Below, one piece after another: positions 34,500 to 43,539 of a stretch of DNA of 64,000 nucleotides (positions within the stretch are counted from its first letter, which is position 1; the number at the start of each line of letters is the position of its first letter). A model generated the notes under the pieces. The model saw only the letters and a program-made list of their open reading frames with translations. It was not told where the DNA came from and did no database searches. The stretch lies in contig NZ_DATCTF010000010.1 of the NCBI RefSeq assembly GCF_036568125.1, positions 62,001 through 126,000 on the forward strand. The letters run 5' to 3'. This DNA comes from Magnetovibrio sp. (GTDB taxonomy: Bacteria; Pseudomonadota; Alphaproteobacteria; Rhodospirillales; Magnetovibrionaceae). The position numbers and the translations under genes were made by a program.

Positions 34500-35306
34500 A
34501 TGGCACAGGCATGGATCAAAGCGGATACCGAAGACCGCGGACTGCCGTATTACAAACGTGTTGGTGGGGATTTCAGCGCTGCAATCAAAACAGCCATGAG
34601 CAAGTTGGTGCTTGCGGCGTCCGTGAGCGCATTGGTTTTGGCCTTCACCATGAGCCCGGTACATATGGACCATCACGGCCTGTCGTTCGGCTTCAACAAA
34701 GCCTTTGCCGATGGCGATGGCGGCGGTGACGGTGGTGGCGACGGTGGTGGTGATGGCGGCGACGACGGCGGTGACGATGGTGGTGACGACGGCGGTGACG
34801 ATGGTGGCGACGACGGCGGCGACGACGGTGGTGGCGACAGTGGTGGCGACGGCGGCGGCGACGACGGCGGAGATGATGGTGGGGACGACGACGGCGGCAA
34901 GGACGGCGGCGACGACAGCGAAGATATTGGCGACGATAAGGGCGACGATGTCGGCGATGACATCGGCGACGATAAGGGTGACGACCGCGGTGATGATGAC
35001 GGCACGGGCGCCGGAGGTGGCGCGGCTGGCGGTGGCACCGCAGGTGGTGTTGGTGCCGGAGGTGCCGCAGGTGCAGGCGGTTTGACGGGCACCGGTGGAG
35101 CAGCGGGCGCGCCAGGGGCCGGTTCGCCGATTGACGCGCTTGGCGGCTTGACAGGTATCGGCACGGCTGCCGAAGCAGGACTCGTCGGCAATTGGGGCGG
35201 CGCGGGCGCTGCCACGGGTGGCGCTGCTACGGGCGGCACTGCTACGGGCGGCACTGCTACGGGCGGTGCTGCTACAGGCGGCGCTGCAGCCGGGGGCGGT
35301 CTTTAA
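34500..35306 (+). CDS. Secreted Gly/Asp-repeat protein, probable ECF sigma target
   Basis: 268 residues from ATG 34500, which has GGAAGGA 9 nt upstream. After an unusually long basic N-region, a signal-like helix (about 33-52, MSKLVLAASVSALVLAFT) precedes FNKAFADGDGGG. Residues about 72-165 are an acidic, low-complexity stretch of DGGG and DDGG units, passing into GDDKGDD/GDDIGDD variants. The rest is Gly/Ala/Thr-rich and ends in ATGGA/ATGGT pentapeptide repeats. No catalytic domain is seen. The Asp-Gly repeats could bind calcium or other cations, but they do not match the RTX nonapeptide. Control by the divergent ECF sigma factor is inferred from matching promoters. Function unknown. Confidence 0.75.
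   Translation: MAQAWIKADTEDRGLPYYKRVGGDFSAAIKTAMSKLVLAASVSALVLAFTMSPVHMDHHGLSFGFNKAFADGDGGGDGGGDGGGDGGDDGGDDGGDDGGDDGGDDGGDDGGGDSGGDGGGDDGGDDGGDDDGGKDGGDDSEDIGDDKGDDVGDDIGDDKGDDRGDDDGTGAGGGAAGGGTAGGVGAGGAAGAGGLTGTGGAAGAPGAGSPIDALGGLTGIGTAAEAGLVGNWGGAGAATGGAATGGTATGGTATGGAATGGAAAGGGL
34707..35000 (+). repeat. Imperfect GGYGAC/GATGGTGGT-type DNA repeat coding for Asp-Gly units
   Basis: Tandem short-period repeat (units of 12 nt built from GGCGGTGACGAT variants) within the Gly/Asp protein gene. It is prone to slippage, so length variation between strains is expected. Confidence 0.7.
35217..35290 (+). repeat. 15-bp tandem repeat coding for ATGGx pentapeptides
   Basis: About four to five copies of GCTACGGGCGGCACT or close variants near the 3' end of the same gene. 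Confidence 0.7.
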
Positions 35307-35350
35307 GGTCTCTCCTTCGACACGCTCAAGCGCGATTAAACGTAAAGATG

Positions 35351-35380
35351 CCCCCGGCCCTGTGGTCGGGGGTGTTTTTT
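35351..35380 (+). terminator. Terminator after the Gly/Asp-repeat gene
   Basis: CCCCCGGCC (35351-35359) pairs with GGTCGGGGG (35364-35372) with one wobble and a 4-nt loop, followed by TTTTTT at 35375-35380. Confidence 0.85.
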
Positions 35381-35507
35381 GTTAAATTCGTACCCGATTC
35401 TGCTGTTTTTATATGGCCCTCAAAGGCCGTGGGCGACTACACTCTTTAGACGATGCTGCGGGGCTGCCCGTCGCTTTTTCCACACCTTTGATTAGAGTGA
35501 TCCTGCT

Positions 35508-38500
35508 TTGGCGAAGAAAATTTTGATTGGTGTTGCGGTTGTTATGGCCTTGCTTGGGGCAATAGTGATCGTTGGGCCGAGTTTCATCGATTCAAACGCC
35601 TTGAAGCGGGAAATCACCACCCAGGCCCGTGCCGCCACCGGTCGCGAACTGACCATCGGTGGCAATTTGGAGATTCGCTTTTTCCCCGCACCGGCCTTGA
35701 CGGCCAACAATGTTAGCCTGTCCAACGCCGCTGATGCGGATAACGCGGAAATGGTGAGCCTGAAAGCGGTCGAGGTGCGCGTCGCGCTGATGCCGCTGCT
35801 GTCGGGCCAGGTGCAGGTGGAGCGCATCCGCTTGCTCAGCCCGGTGATCAACATCGAAAAATTCGCCGATGGCCGTACCAACTTGGAATTCAAACCCGAA
35901 ACCGGCGCCACACCGTCAGCCGAAGCGCCGCAAAGCGCACCAGTCGCACGCGATGGCGCGCAAACGAAACAAGGCGGCGGTCTGGACGTTCGTCTCGACA
36001 ATTTCGAGGTTTCAGGCGGCCAACTGATTTACCGCGATGCTGCGACGGGGTCGGTGGAGCGGATTGAAGACATCGACGCGACGTTGCGCGCGGGATCCCT
36101 CAACGGTCCGTTCGAGGCCCAGGGGCAGGCGCGGGTCAGAGGCGTGCCGCTGGCGTTCGAAGTTTCGCTGGGCCAAATCATCGAACAGCGCACGGTGCCC
36201 GTGAACGCGATTGTCAATGCTCCGGGTGGCGCGCGCGTTCAAGTCACCGGTGCGGTGCTGGGATTGGAAGCTGAGCCCTATTTCAAAGGCAAGGTTTCCG
36301 CATCGGGTAAAAACCTCGCCCAGCTCGTCGATGCTCTGAGCGCGGTGGGCACGGCTCCGGCGTTGCTCGGCCAAGATTTCGCCCTCGACAGCGACGTCGT
36401 TGCCTCGGCTTCATCCGTGGCCTTGAGCGAGTTGGAAGCGCAATTGGGCAAATCGCGCACCACCGGCGGTGTGACGGTTGCGCTCAAAGACGGTGTGGAA
36501 TTCGATGTGACGCTGCAAGCGGCGCGCATTGATGTCGATGCCATGTTGGACGCGGTCGGCACATCGCCGCAACGTGCCCCCAGCGAACCATCCGATATTC
36601 AGTCTGGTGCAAGCATGGCCCCCACGCCGCCGGGCGGCAACGCCAAGGCTGACGGGGCTTCACAGGCGTTCGCCTTTCCCAAGGACGTGCGTGGTACCGT
36701 TCAGGTCACAGTCGACGCCGTGACGGTTAAGGGCGGACTGTTCAGCGATGTGCGCATGACTGCCGAGCTCGCCGACGGTGAATTGGCATTGAGCCAATTA
36801 CAAACCATGGCTCCCGGGGTGACGGATATGGCGCTGTTCGGTTTTGTGCGCGCCAAAGACGGTATTCCGCGTTTCGAAGGCGATGTCGAAGTCATCAGCG
36901 CCGATCCGTCGACATTTGCCAATTGGCTGGACGTGAAGTTACCGGACGGCGTCGCCGGGCGGGTCAAGCGCGTCACCTACAAAAGCAAAATCTTCGCCGA
37001 TACCGATCAGGTGGTGATCAGCGGCTTGCAGATCACCGCCGATCAATCCAAGCTTACCGGCGGTGTGACCTTGGCATTGCGCAAGCGTTTGTCGTTTGGC
37101 GCGGATTTGGCCTTGGACACCATCAACCTCGACACCTACATGAACGCAAACGGCACAGCCACCAACGGCACCGGTGCGTCTCAACCCAGCAATGCGACGG
37201 CAGCGCCCGCAGACAGCAAAAAGGCAGCGGAAGGCCCCAGCGCGTTAGAAGCTGCGCAGGCCTGGGTGGGCCTGTCGGTGCTCAACGATTTCGACGCCAA
37301 CCTCAAGGTTCGTGTCGGCGCGTTGACCCGGGGCGGAAAGACGTTCAAGAACGTGCTGCTCGACGGCACGTTGTATGCCGGAACTCTGGACCTGCGCAGC
37401 CTGAAGCTGGGCGACTATCAAGGCGGCAACGCGAACCTTTCGGGCACATTCAACGGTTTCGGTGCGATCCCGGAAATGTCCAAGGTCAAGCTCAACGCCA
37501 AGGTAAAGGACGCGGCCGCACTGGCAGTGAGCCTGGGCGCAAGCGGCGTGCCGGCGGGCCTTAAGGCGGTGGAGCTGAACGTCGCGGCGGAAGGTTCGCT
37601 GTTGAAGCCGCGTTTCGACGCCAAGCTCGACGCGCTCAAAGGTCAATTCACCGCCAAGGGCAGCTTCTCGTTGTTGCCCATCGGGTTCGGTTACAACGGC
37701 GCTGTCACCGCCCAACACGGCGATATGGTGGCATTGTTGAACGCGCTGGACATCGGCTACAAACCCGCCGGGCCGCTCGGCGCGTTGGATCTCAGCGCCA
37801 CCGTGAACACCGATGGAAAAACCCATAAGATCACCGGATTGAAAAGCACGCTCGGCGATACCGCCATCAACGGTGACATCACCGCGCGTACCTCTGGCGC
37901 AAAACCGCATGTGACCGCGAACCTGCAAACCGGCGCGCTGATTTTGGACCGCTTCTTGCCCAAGGCGCAAAAGACCGCATCGACTGCGGTGCCTGCGCCA
38001 CGGTGGACCAAGTATCTGAAAAATCCCAACATCGTGAAGGCGTCGTTCGCTCAAGACGAGGTGGCGCAATCGACGTCGCGGGCGGATAAGCGCTGGTCGC
38101 GCGATCGCTTCGATCTCGGCGCGCTTAATCTGCTCGACGGTGAACTGACGTTGAAATCGGATGCGATCGCTTTCGGCACGTACAAACTGAGCAATGCCGA
38201 TATTCACGCCACCGTGCTCGACGGCGTGATGAGGGCCGACAAGATCGTCGGCAATCTGTTCGGCGGGCCGCTCAGCGGTTCGGCGGTCGTGCGCGCCAAC
38301 GGTACGCCGACGATCGAGACGGATCTCAAGCTCGACGCGTTGCAGGTCGGACAAGCGGTGCAAGCGGTGACGGGTAAGGATTTGGCAGCCGGTAAGCTGT
38401 CTTTGAACCTGGGTTTCAATGCCACCGGGCTCAGCCCCGCGGACATGGTCAGTTCGTTGACGGGCGGGGGCAATCTCAGCATCGATGAACTCGACGTCAA

Positions 38501-39122
38501 ACAGGGCGGCAAAGGTTCGGCGCTGTCGGGGGTGATCGGTTTGGTCGCGGCGATGAACCAGTTGTCGTTGGGTGCGCCTAAGCAGGGCAAGGGCTTGGCC
38601 GATTTGGCGCTGGCGTTCGACATTCAAGACGGCATTGCCGACGCGAAAAAAATGACGCTCAATTCCGCCATGGGCAACGGCAGTGGGTCTGGCAAGGTCG
38701 ACATTGCTGGTTGGGGGATCGATTTCGCGGGCAACATGACGGTGGAACCGAACCTTCTCACCAGCTTGCTGTCCAAGGGCCGTATTGGCCGCCAAGAGGT
38801 GCCGTTCTCGGTCCGCGGCGCGTTGGACAATCCCGGCATCGACCTGGGTGTGGGCAAAGCCTCGACGGGTGCGACGGGGGGAACGCAGCAAAAGCTCGAC
38901 CCGTTCAAGAGCTTGATCGAAAAAGCCTTGCCGGGGGTGAAGCTCCCGCAACAACCCGCGCCTCAGCCGAGCCAGCCGGTTCAGCCCACTCAGCCGCAAC
39001 AGCAAGACGGCACCTTGTTGCCGCCGCCGCCGCAAAGCGGTTCCAGCGCGCCTGCCCCGACGCAAAAACCCGGCAAGCCGTCGGCCGAAGACATCATCAA
39101 GCAGTTGATGAAGGGATTGTAG
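35508..39122 (+). CDS. AsmA-family envelope protein
   Basis: 1204-residue protein anchored by one N-terminal membrane helix (about 5-25, ILIGVAVVMALLGAIVIVG) with the bulk in the periplasm. The start is TTG 35508. The N-terminal AsmA domain shows the family pattern GRELTIGGNLEIRFFPAPAL and later VRVALMPLLSGQVQVERIRL (20 residues of the pattern); the C-terminal AsmA_2 part includes GKDLAAGKLSLNLGFNATG and GGGNLSIDELDV. A Pro/Gln-rich tail follows (about 1150-1190). AsmA-like proteins are long beta-rich bridges thought to move phospholipid between the membranes or affect outer membrane assembly. Two Ala/Pro-rich linkers (about 365-390 and 545-575) separate the beta-rich blocks. Confidence 0.88.
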   Translation: MAKKILIGVAVVMALLGAIVIVGPSFIDSNALKREITTQARAATGRELTIGGNLEIRFFPAPALTANNVSLSNAADADNAEMVSLKAVEVRVALMPLLSGQVQVERIRLLSPVINIEKFADGRTNLEFKPETGATPSAEAPQSAPVARDGAQTKQGGGLDVRLDNFEVSGGQLIYRDAATGSVERIEDIDATLRAGSLNGPFEAQGQARVRGVPLAFEVSLGQIIEQRTVPVNAIVNAPGGARVQVTGAVLGLEAEPYFKGKVSASGKNLAQLVDALSAVGTAPALLGQDFALDSDVVASASSVALSELEAQLGKSRTTGGVTVALKDGVEFDVTLQAARIDVDAMLDAVGTSPQRAPSEPSDIQSGASMAPTPPGGNAKADGASQAFAFPKDVRGTVQVTVDAVTVKGGLFSDVRMTAELADGELALSQLQTMAPGVTDMALFGFVRAKDGIPRFEGDVEVISADPSTFANWLDVKLPDGVAGRVKRVTYKSKIFADTDQVVISGLQITADQSKLTGGVTLALRKRLSFGADLALDTINLDTYMNANGTATNGTGASQPSNATAAPADSKKAAEGPSALEAAQAWVGLSVLNDFDANLKVRVGALTRGGKTFKNVLLDGTLYAGTLDLRSLKLGDYQGGNANLSGTFNGFGAIPEMSKVKLNAKVKDAAALAVSLGASGVPAGLKAVELNVAAEGSLLKPRFDAKLDALKGQFTAKGSFSLLPIGFGYNGAVTAQHGDMVALLNALDIGYKPAGPLGALDLSATVNTDGKTHKITGLKSTLGDTAINGDITARTSGAKPHVTANLQTGALILDRFLPKAQKTASTAVPAPRWTKYLKNPNIVKASFAQDEVAQSTSRADKRWSRDRFDLGALNLLDGELTLKSDAIAFGTYKLSNADIHATVLDGVMRADKIVGNLFGGPLSGSAVVRANGTPTIETDLKLDALQVGQAVQAVTGKDLAAGKLSLNLGFNATGLSPADMVSSLTGGGNLSIDELDVKQGGKGSALSGVIGLVAAMNQLSLGAPKQGKGLADLALAFDIQDGIADAKKMTLNSAMGNGSGSGKVDIAGWGIDFAGNMTVEPNLLTSLLSKGRIGRQEVPFSVRGALDNPGIDLGVGKASTGATGGTQQKLDPFKSLIEKALPGVKLPQQPAPQPSQPVQPTQPQQQDGTLLPPPPQSGSSAPAPTQKPGKPSAEDIIKQLMKGL

Positions 39123-39127
39123 GCGGC

Positions 39128-39358
39128 TCAGTCCTTAAGCTGGCTGAGCACGAACACGCGGATGGTGCTCGACAGATTGGTGGTGCGGGCGTGGTCGAGT
39201 TCCGTCACCAGTTTGTTGACCGACATGCCGCGCCGTTTGGCGATGGCGTTCAGCCCATGCCAAAACGCGTCTTCCAACGACACGCTGGTCTGATGGCCGT
39301 TCAGCAGCACCGAATGCTTGCGCATGGTATAGTCGGGATGCGAAAGGTCGTCGTCCAT
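39128..39358 (-). CDS. Ribbon-helix-helix protein
   Basis: 76 residues from ATG 39358, where GAGGAG lies 7 nt upstream. The sequence YTMRKHSVLLNGHQTSVSLEDAFW (shown as RKHSVLLNGHQTSVSLEDAF) followed by IAKRRGMSVNKLVTELD is typical of the RHH_4 family: a beta strand for DNA contact or oligomerisation, then two helices. It is the last gene of the fumA operon and ends 6 nt from the convergent asmA-like gene. Small RHH proteins of this type are common in alphaproteobacteria; the target is unknown. Confidence 0.82.
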   Translation of the reverse strand: MDDDLSHPDYTMRKHSVLLNGHQTSVSLEDAFWHGLNAIAKRRGMSVNKLVTELDHARTTNLSSTIRVFVLSQLKD

Positions 39359-39369
39359 CCGGCTGCTCC

Positions 39370-40008
39370 TCAAAACAAATTATCGTAAACCATCAGCGCC
39401 GCGACCGTGATCATCAAGATCCCGGTCGAATGGGTGATCAGTTTATAGATGCGTTCGTTTTTCAGCCACCGCCGCACCGCTTCGGCGGCCAACGCCATCG
39501 GTGCCTGCCACAGGGTGTTGATGGTCATCAGGCCCAGTGACAACGCGATCAGCTGATAAGGCACGTCGTCGCGGGTGTTGTCGACGAAGTTTGGAAACAA
39601 CGCCAGGAACAGCAAGATCACTTTGGGGTTGAGCAGATTGCACAGCATCGCGTCGCGAAAGGCTTTGCGCGCCGATACCGGCGGTTTGCCGGTTGCGCCA
39701 ACGTGCAGCAAGCCGTGCTCGCGAAAGCTTTGGATGCCGATCCATGCGATGTAGGCCGCGCCCAGCAACGCCACGGTTTTGAACAACACGGGGATGGATG
39801 CGATCAGGACCGAAATGCCGAAGATCGCCAGCAGGGTGTGGCCGACCAATCCCATCTGCACGCCGAACACGGTCGCCAGCCCGACGTTGCGCCCCGAACT
39901 CAGGGAATAGCGCAAGATGATCAGGGTGTCCGGCCCCGGCGTCAAAACGATCGCGGACGCGGTGAGCAGAAAGGCGCCGTAGGTGGCGAGGTCGACGGGA
40001 AAGCCCAT
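39370..40008 (-). CDS. LysE/RhtB-family amino acid exporter
   Basis: 212-residue inner membrane protein with five to six predicted helices. The family motif is at the start of the protein: TPGPDTLIILRYSLSSGRNVGL (given as TPGPDTLIILRYSLSSGRN), followed by GVQMGLVGHTLLAIFG and LNPKVILLFLALFPNFV. It probably exports an amino acid or similar metabolite; substrate unknown. It lies 2 nt after the hydrolase stop and just before the RHH gene, so one operon is likely. Confidence 0.9.
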   Translation of the reverse strand: MGFPVDLATYGAFLLTASAIVLTPGPDTLIILRYSLSSGRNVGLATVFGVQMGLVGHTLLAIFGISVLIASIPVLFKTVALLGAAYIAWIGIQSFREHGLLHVGATGKPPVSARKAFRDAMLCNLLNPKVILLFLALFPNFVDNTRDDVPYQLIALSLGLMTINTLWQAPMALAAEAVRRWLKNERIYKLITHSTGILMITVAALMVYDNLF

Positions 40009-40010
40009 GG

Positions 40011-40655
40011 TTATAAATCCCGCGCAAACGCGGCCATGGCGTCGATGGCCTCATCCCAGTTTTGCGCTTCGCTGCGACCCGAGGATTTGCGCGGCTTGAA
40101 ACCGTGATCGCCATCTTCCAGCCAGTGCACGCGGATTGCGTTCGACAGCGAAAAGGCCGGGACCTGTTCGATGGTGCCGAAGGTGTCGCGGGTGCCTTGC
40201 AAGATCAAGGTCGGGGTCTTCAGATCCGACAGGTGTGCCATGCGACCTTGCGCCTTTTCCGGCTTGCCCGGCGGGTGAAACGGGTATCCCAGGCATACCA
40301 GTCCCTTGACCGGCGCATTTTCGTCTTCCAACTCGCGCGCGATCATCGACGCCATCCGTCCGCCCATCGACTTGCCGCCGATGATCAGGTTCTCACGGCC
40401 CAATTCATCGATCACGGCGCGCCAGGTTTCCAATAACACCGGCGCACGGTTGGGGGGACGTTTCTTACCGTCCACGCGACGCTCATGCATGTAGGGAAAC
40501 TCGAACCGCACACAGCGCAGCCCGCGTTGGGCCAAGCCATCGGCGAACGCGACCATGAACGGACTGTCCATCGGCGCGCCCGCGCCATGGGCAAGGGCGA
40601 TGGTCACGGGCGCATTGTCGGGACCGTCGATGAGCAGACCGGGAAGCGTCATCAA
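40011..40655 (-). CDS. Alpha/beta hydrolase of the KANL3/Tex30 type
   Basis: 214 residues with the small alpha/beta-hydrolase layout: oxyanion-hole region [14 protein letters not shown], nucleophile elbow [11 protein letters not shown] (Ser in GKSMGG), acidic residue near [11 protein letters not shown] and catalytic His in EDGDHGFKP. These bacterial proteins are widespread and poorly characterised; substrate unknown. The start overlaps the fumA stop by 4 nt. Confidence 0.85.
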   Translation of the reverse strand: MMTLPGLLIDGPDNAPVTIALAHGAGAPMDSPFMVAFADGLAQRGLRCVRFEFPYMHERRVDGKKRPPNRAPVLLETWRAVIDELGRENLIIGGKSMGGRMASMIARELEDENAPVKGLVCLGYPFHPPGKPEKAQGRMAHLSDLKTPTLILQGTRDTFGTIEQVPAFSLSNAIRVHWLEDGDHGFKPRKSSGRSEAQNWDEAIDAMAAFARDL

Positions 40656-42301
40656 CCGGAATCCTGGCCGTTGATGTCGTTGCCCTTCTTCTTAATGTCT
40701 TCGAAGAAATCGTTGCCCTTGTCGTCGACGATGATGAAGGCGGGGAAGTTTTCGACCTCGATCTTCCAGATCGCTTCCATGCCGAGTTCGGGATATTCCA
40801 GGCATTCGACATGCTTGATGGATTTCGACGCCAGTTCCGCCGCCGCGCCGCCGATGGAGCCCAGGTAAAAGCCGCCGTGTTTTTTGCACGCATCCGTCAC
40901 GGCTTGGGACCGGTTACCCTTGGCGAGCATCACCATGGACCCGCCCGCTTCTTGGAACTGATCGACGTAGCTGTCCATGCGCCCTGCGGTGGTCGGGCCG
41001 AACGAGCCGGATGCATAGCCTTCGGGCGTTTTCGCCGGACCGGCGTAATAGACCGGATGGTTTTTAATGTATTCGGGCAAGCCCTGACCGGCATCCAAAC
41101 GCTCTTTCAATTTGGCATGGGCCAGGTCGCGCCCGACGATCAGCGAGCCGGTCAAGCTGACGCGGGTGCGGATCGGGTGCTTGCTCAATTCGGCGCGGAT
41201 GTCGGCCATGGGCTGGTTGAGGTCGATGGCGACCACGGTATCGGACAGCGCGCCCGCGCCGGCATCGGGCATGTACTTGGCCGGATCGGTTTCCAGTTTT
41301 TCCAGGAAGATGCCGTCGGCGGTGATCTTGCCCAAGATTTGACGGTCGGCGGAGCACGACACCCCGATGCCCACCGGGCATGACGCGCCGTGGCGGGGCA
41401 GGCGGATGACGCGCACGTCGTGGCAGAAATACTTACCACCGAATTGCGCGCCGATGCCGAGGTTCTGTGTCATGGCGAGGATTTCGGCTTCCATGTCCAG
41501 GTCGCGGAACGCTTGGCCGTAGGCGTTGCCCTGGGTCGGCAGGCCGTCGAGATAATGGGCCGAAGCCATTTTGACGGTCTTGAGGTTTTGTTCCGCCGAC
41601 AATCCGCCAATGACAACCGCCAGGTGATACGGCGGGCATGCCGCCGTGCCCAGCGTGGCGATCTGAGTGCGCAGGAATTCGGCCATCGATTTGGGGTTGA
41701 GCAACGCCGCGGTTTGTTGATGCAGGAAGGTCTTGTTGGCCGAGCCGCCGCCCTTGGCCATGAACATGAACTTGTAGCTGCCGCCGGGCACCGCGCCGAT
41801 GTCGATCTGCGCGGGCAGGTTGGTGCCGGTGCCGACTTCCTTGAACATCGACAGCGGCGCCATTTGGCTGTAGCGCAGATTGTTTTCGGCGTAAGCCTTC
41901 ATCACGCCTTCGGACAGCGCTTCTTCGTCGCGCCCGCCGGTCCAGACGTTTTCGCCCTTTTTGCCCATGATGATGGCGGTGCCGGTGTCTTGGCACATGG
42001 GCAACACGCCGCCCGCCGAAATGTTGGCGTTTTTCAACAGCTCCATGGCGACGAAGCGGTCGTTGGCGGAGGCCTCGGGATCGTCGAGAATGGCCGCCAA
42101 CTGCTTCAAATGCGCAGGGCGCAGCAGGTGCGAGGTGTCGCGCAACGCGGTCGCGGCCAACAGGCTCAAGCCCTCGGGCTCGATCTCCAAGATGGTGCGC
42201 CCGGCGACGTTGTGGGTCGACACATGGTCGCGGGTCAGCAGACGATATTCGGTCTCATCGGGACCGAAGGCGAAAAGTTCGTGGAAGGCAGGCTCGCTCA
42301 T
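40652..42301 (-). CDS. fumA: Class I fumarate hydratase
   Basis: Oxygen-sensitive [4Fe-4S] fumarase of 549 residues that interconverts fumarate and L-malate in the TCA cycle. The N-terminal alpha domain includes [20 protein letters not shown] (cluster Cys) and the later Cys in [15 protein letters not shown] and [21 protein letters not shown] (given as [11 protein letters not shown]). The C-terminal beta domain has [16 protein letters not shown] and MLAKGNRSQ. Single-chain alpha-beta fusion as in E. coli FumA/FumB. It leads a minus-strand operon with a hydrolase, an exporter and an RHH protein. Confidence 0.95.
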   Translation of the reverse strand: MSEPAFHELFAFGPDETEYRLLTRDHVSTHNVAGRTILEIEPEGLSLLAATALRDTSHLLRPAHLKQLAAILDDPEASANDRFVAMELLKNANISAGGVLPMCQDTGTAIIMGKKGENVWTGGRDEEALSEGVMKAYAENNLRYSQMAPLSMFKEVGTGTNLPAQIDIGAVPGGSYKFMFMAKGGGSANKTFLHQQTAALLNPKSMAEFLRTQIATLGTAACPPYHLAVVIGGLSAEQNLKTVKMASAHYLDGLPTQGNAYGQAFRDLDMEAEILAMTQNLGIGAQFGGKYFCHDVRVIRLPRHGASCPVGIGVSCSADRQILGKITADGIFLEKLETDPAKYMPDAGAGALSDTVVAIDLNQPMADIRAELSKHPIRTRVSLTGSLIVGRDLAHAKLKERLDAGQGLPEYIKNHPVYYAGPAKTPEGYASGSFGPTTAGRMDSYVDQFQEAGGSMVMLAKGNRSQAVTDACKKHGGFYLGSIGGAAAELASKSIKHVECLEYPELGMEAIWKIEVENFPAFIIVDDKGNDFFEDIKKKGNDINGQDSG

Positions 42302-42396
42302 GGAAAAAGTCTCTCAACTGGGGAGGCTGAAAAGGACTTAATTTGTAACGCGCCTCGCGAGAGGGAACCAGATGCAATTTGACGGGAATGGAATTC

Positions 42397-42936
42397 TTAT
42401 TTTTTGCGAAACGCGTCCAGGGTGATCACTTCGCCGGTTTTCGGCTCGTCATCGTCCGTCAGGCCGCGTTCGCGGTCGTCCTGGTTGGTGCGGTTGCGCG
42501 TTTCCTCGAAATAATCGAGATGACGGGAGTCGTAATCCTCGACGTCGTCCTCGTCGTATTCTTCGTCGTCGTCGCCGAGCGGCAGCATTTTCAGCTGCAA
42601 GGCAAAGTTCACGGACGGATCGGCGAACGAAATCACCGATGCGTAAGGAATGACGAGATCTTCCTTTTTGCCGCCGAAGCTGAGCGTGATGGAAAACGAA
42701 TCTTCACCCGCGGCCAGATTTTCGAACTGGTGTTGCAGGACGATGGTCATGTCGTTGGGGTGCTGAGCGCGCAGACGCGCCGGAATTTGGACGCCGCTGT
42801 CTTGGGTCAGGAACGAAATGTAAAAGTGATGGTCGCCGGGAAGGCCGTGATCCGCGACATGGGCGATCGTTTTCTGGATGACGCTACGCAACGCCTCCTC
42901 AACCCAAATGTCGTAGCGAAGTGTATCTTCGGTCAT
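42397..42936 (-). CDS. sspB: SspB adaptor for ClpXP (alpha type)
   Basis: 179-residue adaptor that binds ssrA-tagged polypeptides and delivers them to ClpXP. The N-terminal substrate-binding fold (about 1-120) has RYDIWVEEALRSVIQKT and FYISFLTQDSGVQIPARLRA (shown as FYISFLTQDSGVQIP); then an acidic linker (DDDEEYDEDDVEDYD) and the C-terminal ClpX-docking tail ending GEVITLDAFRKK. It lies directly downstream of ssrA on the same strand, about 65 nt from the end of the RNA, an arrangement that could give coordinated expression of the tag and its adaptor. Confidence 0.92.
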   Translation of the reverse strand: MTEDTLRYDIWVEEALRSVIQKTIAHVADHGLPGDHHFYISFLTQDSGVQIPARLRAQHPNDMTIVLQHQFENLAAGEDSFSITLSFGGKKEDLVIPYASVISFADPSVNFALQLKMLPLGDDDEEYDEDDVEDYDSRHLDYFEETRNRTNQDDRERGLTDDDEPKTGEVITLDAFRKK

Positions 42937-42999
42937 ATGATCCTGCGTCTTCCTACGTTCTGCTCAATTCGGCGTGCCGCAAGCGGCGGTGTGTTTTAA

Positions 43000-43298
43000 G
43001 TGGGGGGCTTCTGTTGCCAGGTGCCCCCCGAACCCCGTGGTTGCTTAGCTGTTAAGCGGCAACCGCAAATGCTACGTCATTATCGTTGGCATTTGTAAAA
43101 GTAGCCCGATATCGGTGGTACCATGCCGGGCGAAAGTCAGACCTTTACCACGCTCGTCGATCCTGTTTCGCCCCCATACCTACCGATGCGCCCGAAGCTT
43201 CAAGCTCGCCGGAAAATTTGGTGGAGGCGCCGGGTACCGCCCCCGGGTCCGAAACGCTTATTCCGAAAAACGTTTATCGCCATAGTCGGTTGCCCGAC
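43000..43298 (-). ncRNA. ssrA: Two-piece (circularly permuted) tmRNA
   Basis: Ribosome-rescue RNA on the minus strand, in the permuted order of alphaproteobacteria. Acceptor piece about 43298-43220: a 5' hairpin GTCGG-GCAA-CCGAC, a T arm CCGGG/CCCGG with loop GGCGGTA, acceptor strand CGCCTCC and an encoded ACCA end at 43220. About 44 nt (43219-43176) would be removed. Coding piece about 43175-43000: GGGGGCG at its 5' end pairs with CGCCTCC over 7 bp, with G3-U70, the alanine identity pair. The tag frame at 43090-43055 reads ANDNDVAFAVAA with stop TAA at 43054-43052. A hairpin (GCCCCCC 43008-43002 with GGGGGGC 43029-43023) ends the coding piece. The exact 3' end is approximate. Confidence 0.95.
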
Positions 43299-43304
43299 AC
43301 GACA

Positions 43305-43333
43305 AATATAGGATGCCCTGCGTGCGATTGCAA
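43305..43333 (-). promoter_or_regulatory. Promoter of ssrA
   Basis: On the minus strand TTGCAA (43333-43328), 17-nt spacer, TATATT (43310-43305). It predicts transcription start at about 43298, exactly where the first hairpin of the acceptor piece begins. Confidence 0.75.
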
Positions 43334-43539
43334 AGGCTGCTGTGCGCAAACGGCGAATAATACAAAACGATGAGCTTTTTAAAATTTTCCACAATATATG
43401 GTGTGCCTGGCGGTTGAGGATGGCAAATTTATGGTAAGATGCGGTGCTCGAATCGCACCTTGCCTCGATATTTCATCCCATCGGGGGCGCCGCGCGAGCG
43501 TCACAACCTTAGGGGCACAGTTCGGGGGACCGCAAACCG

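Noticed and set aside
34673-35254. 193-residue Pro/Ser-rich frame on the minus strand
   Set aside because: It is the mirror of the Gly/Asp repeat DNA; the repeat period keeps several frames open. Signal peptide, ribosome-binding site and promoter support the plus-strand gene.
34707-35290. CRISPR-like array
   Set aside because: The repeats are short, contiguous, in frame and have no unique spacers.
37245-39065. 606-residue antisense frame within the AsmA-like gene
   Set aside because: Arg/Gln-rich antisense shadow without domains; the sense strand is a full AsmA-family protein.
43086-43373. Short coding frames across 43086-43394
   Set aside because: The region is explained in detail by the permuted tmRNA and its promoter.
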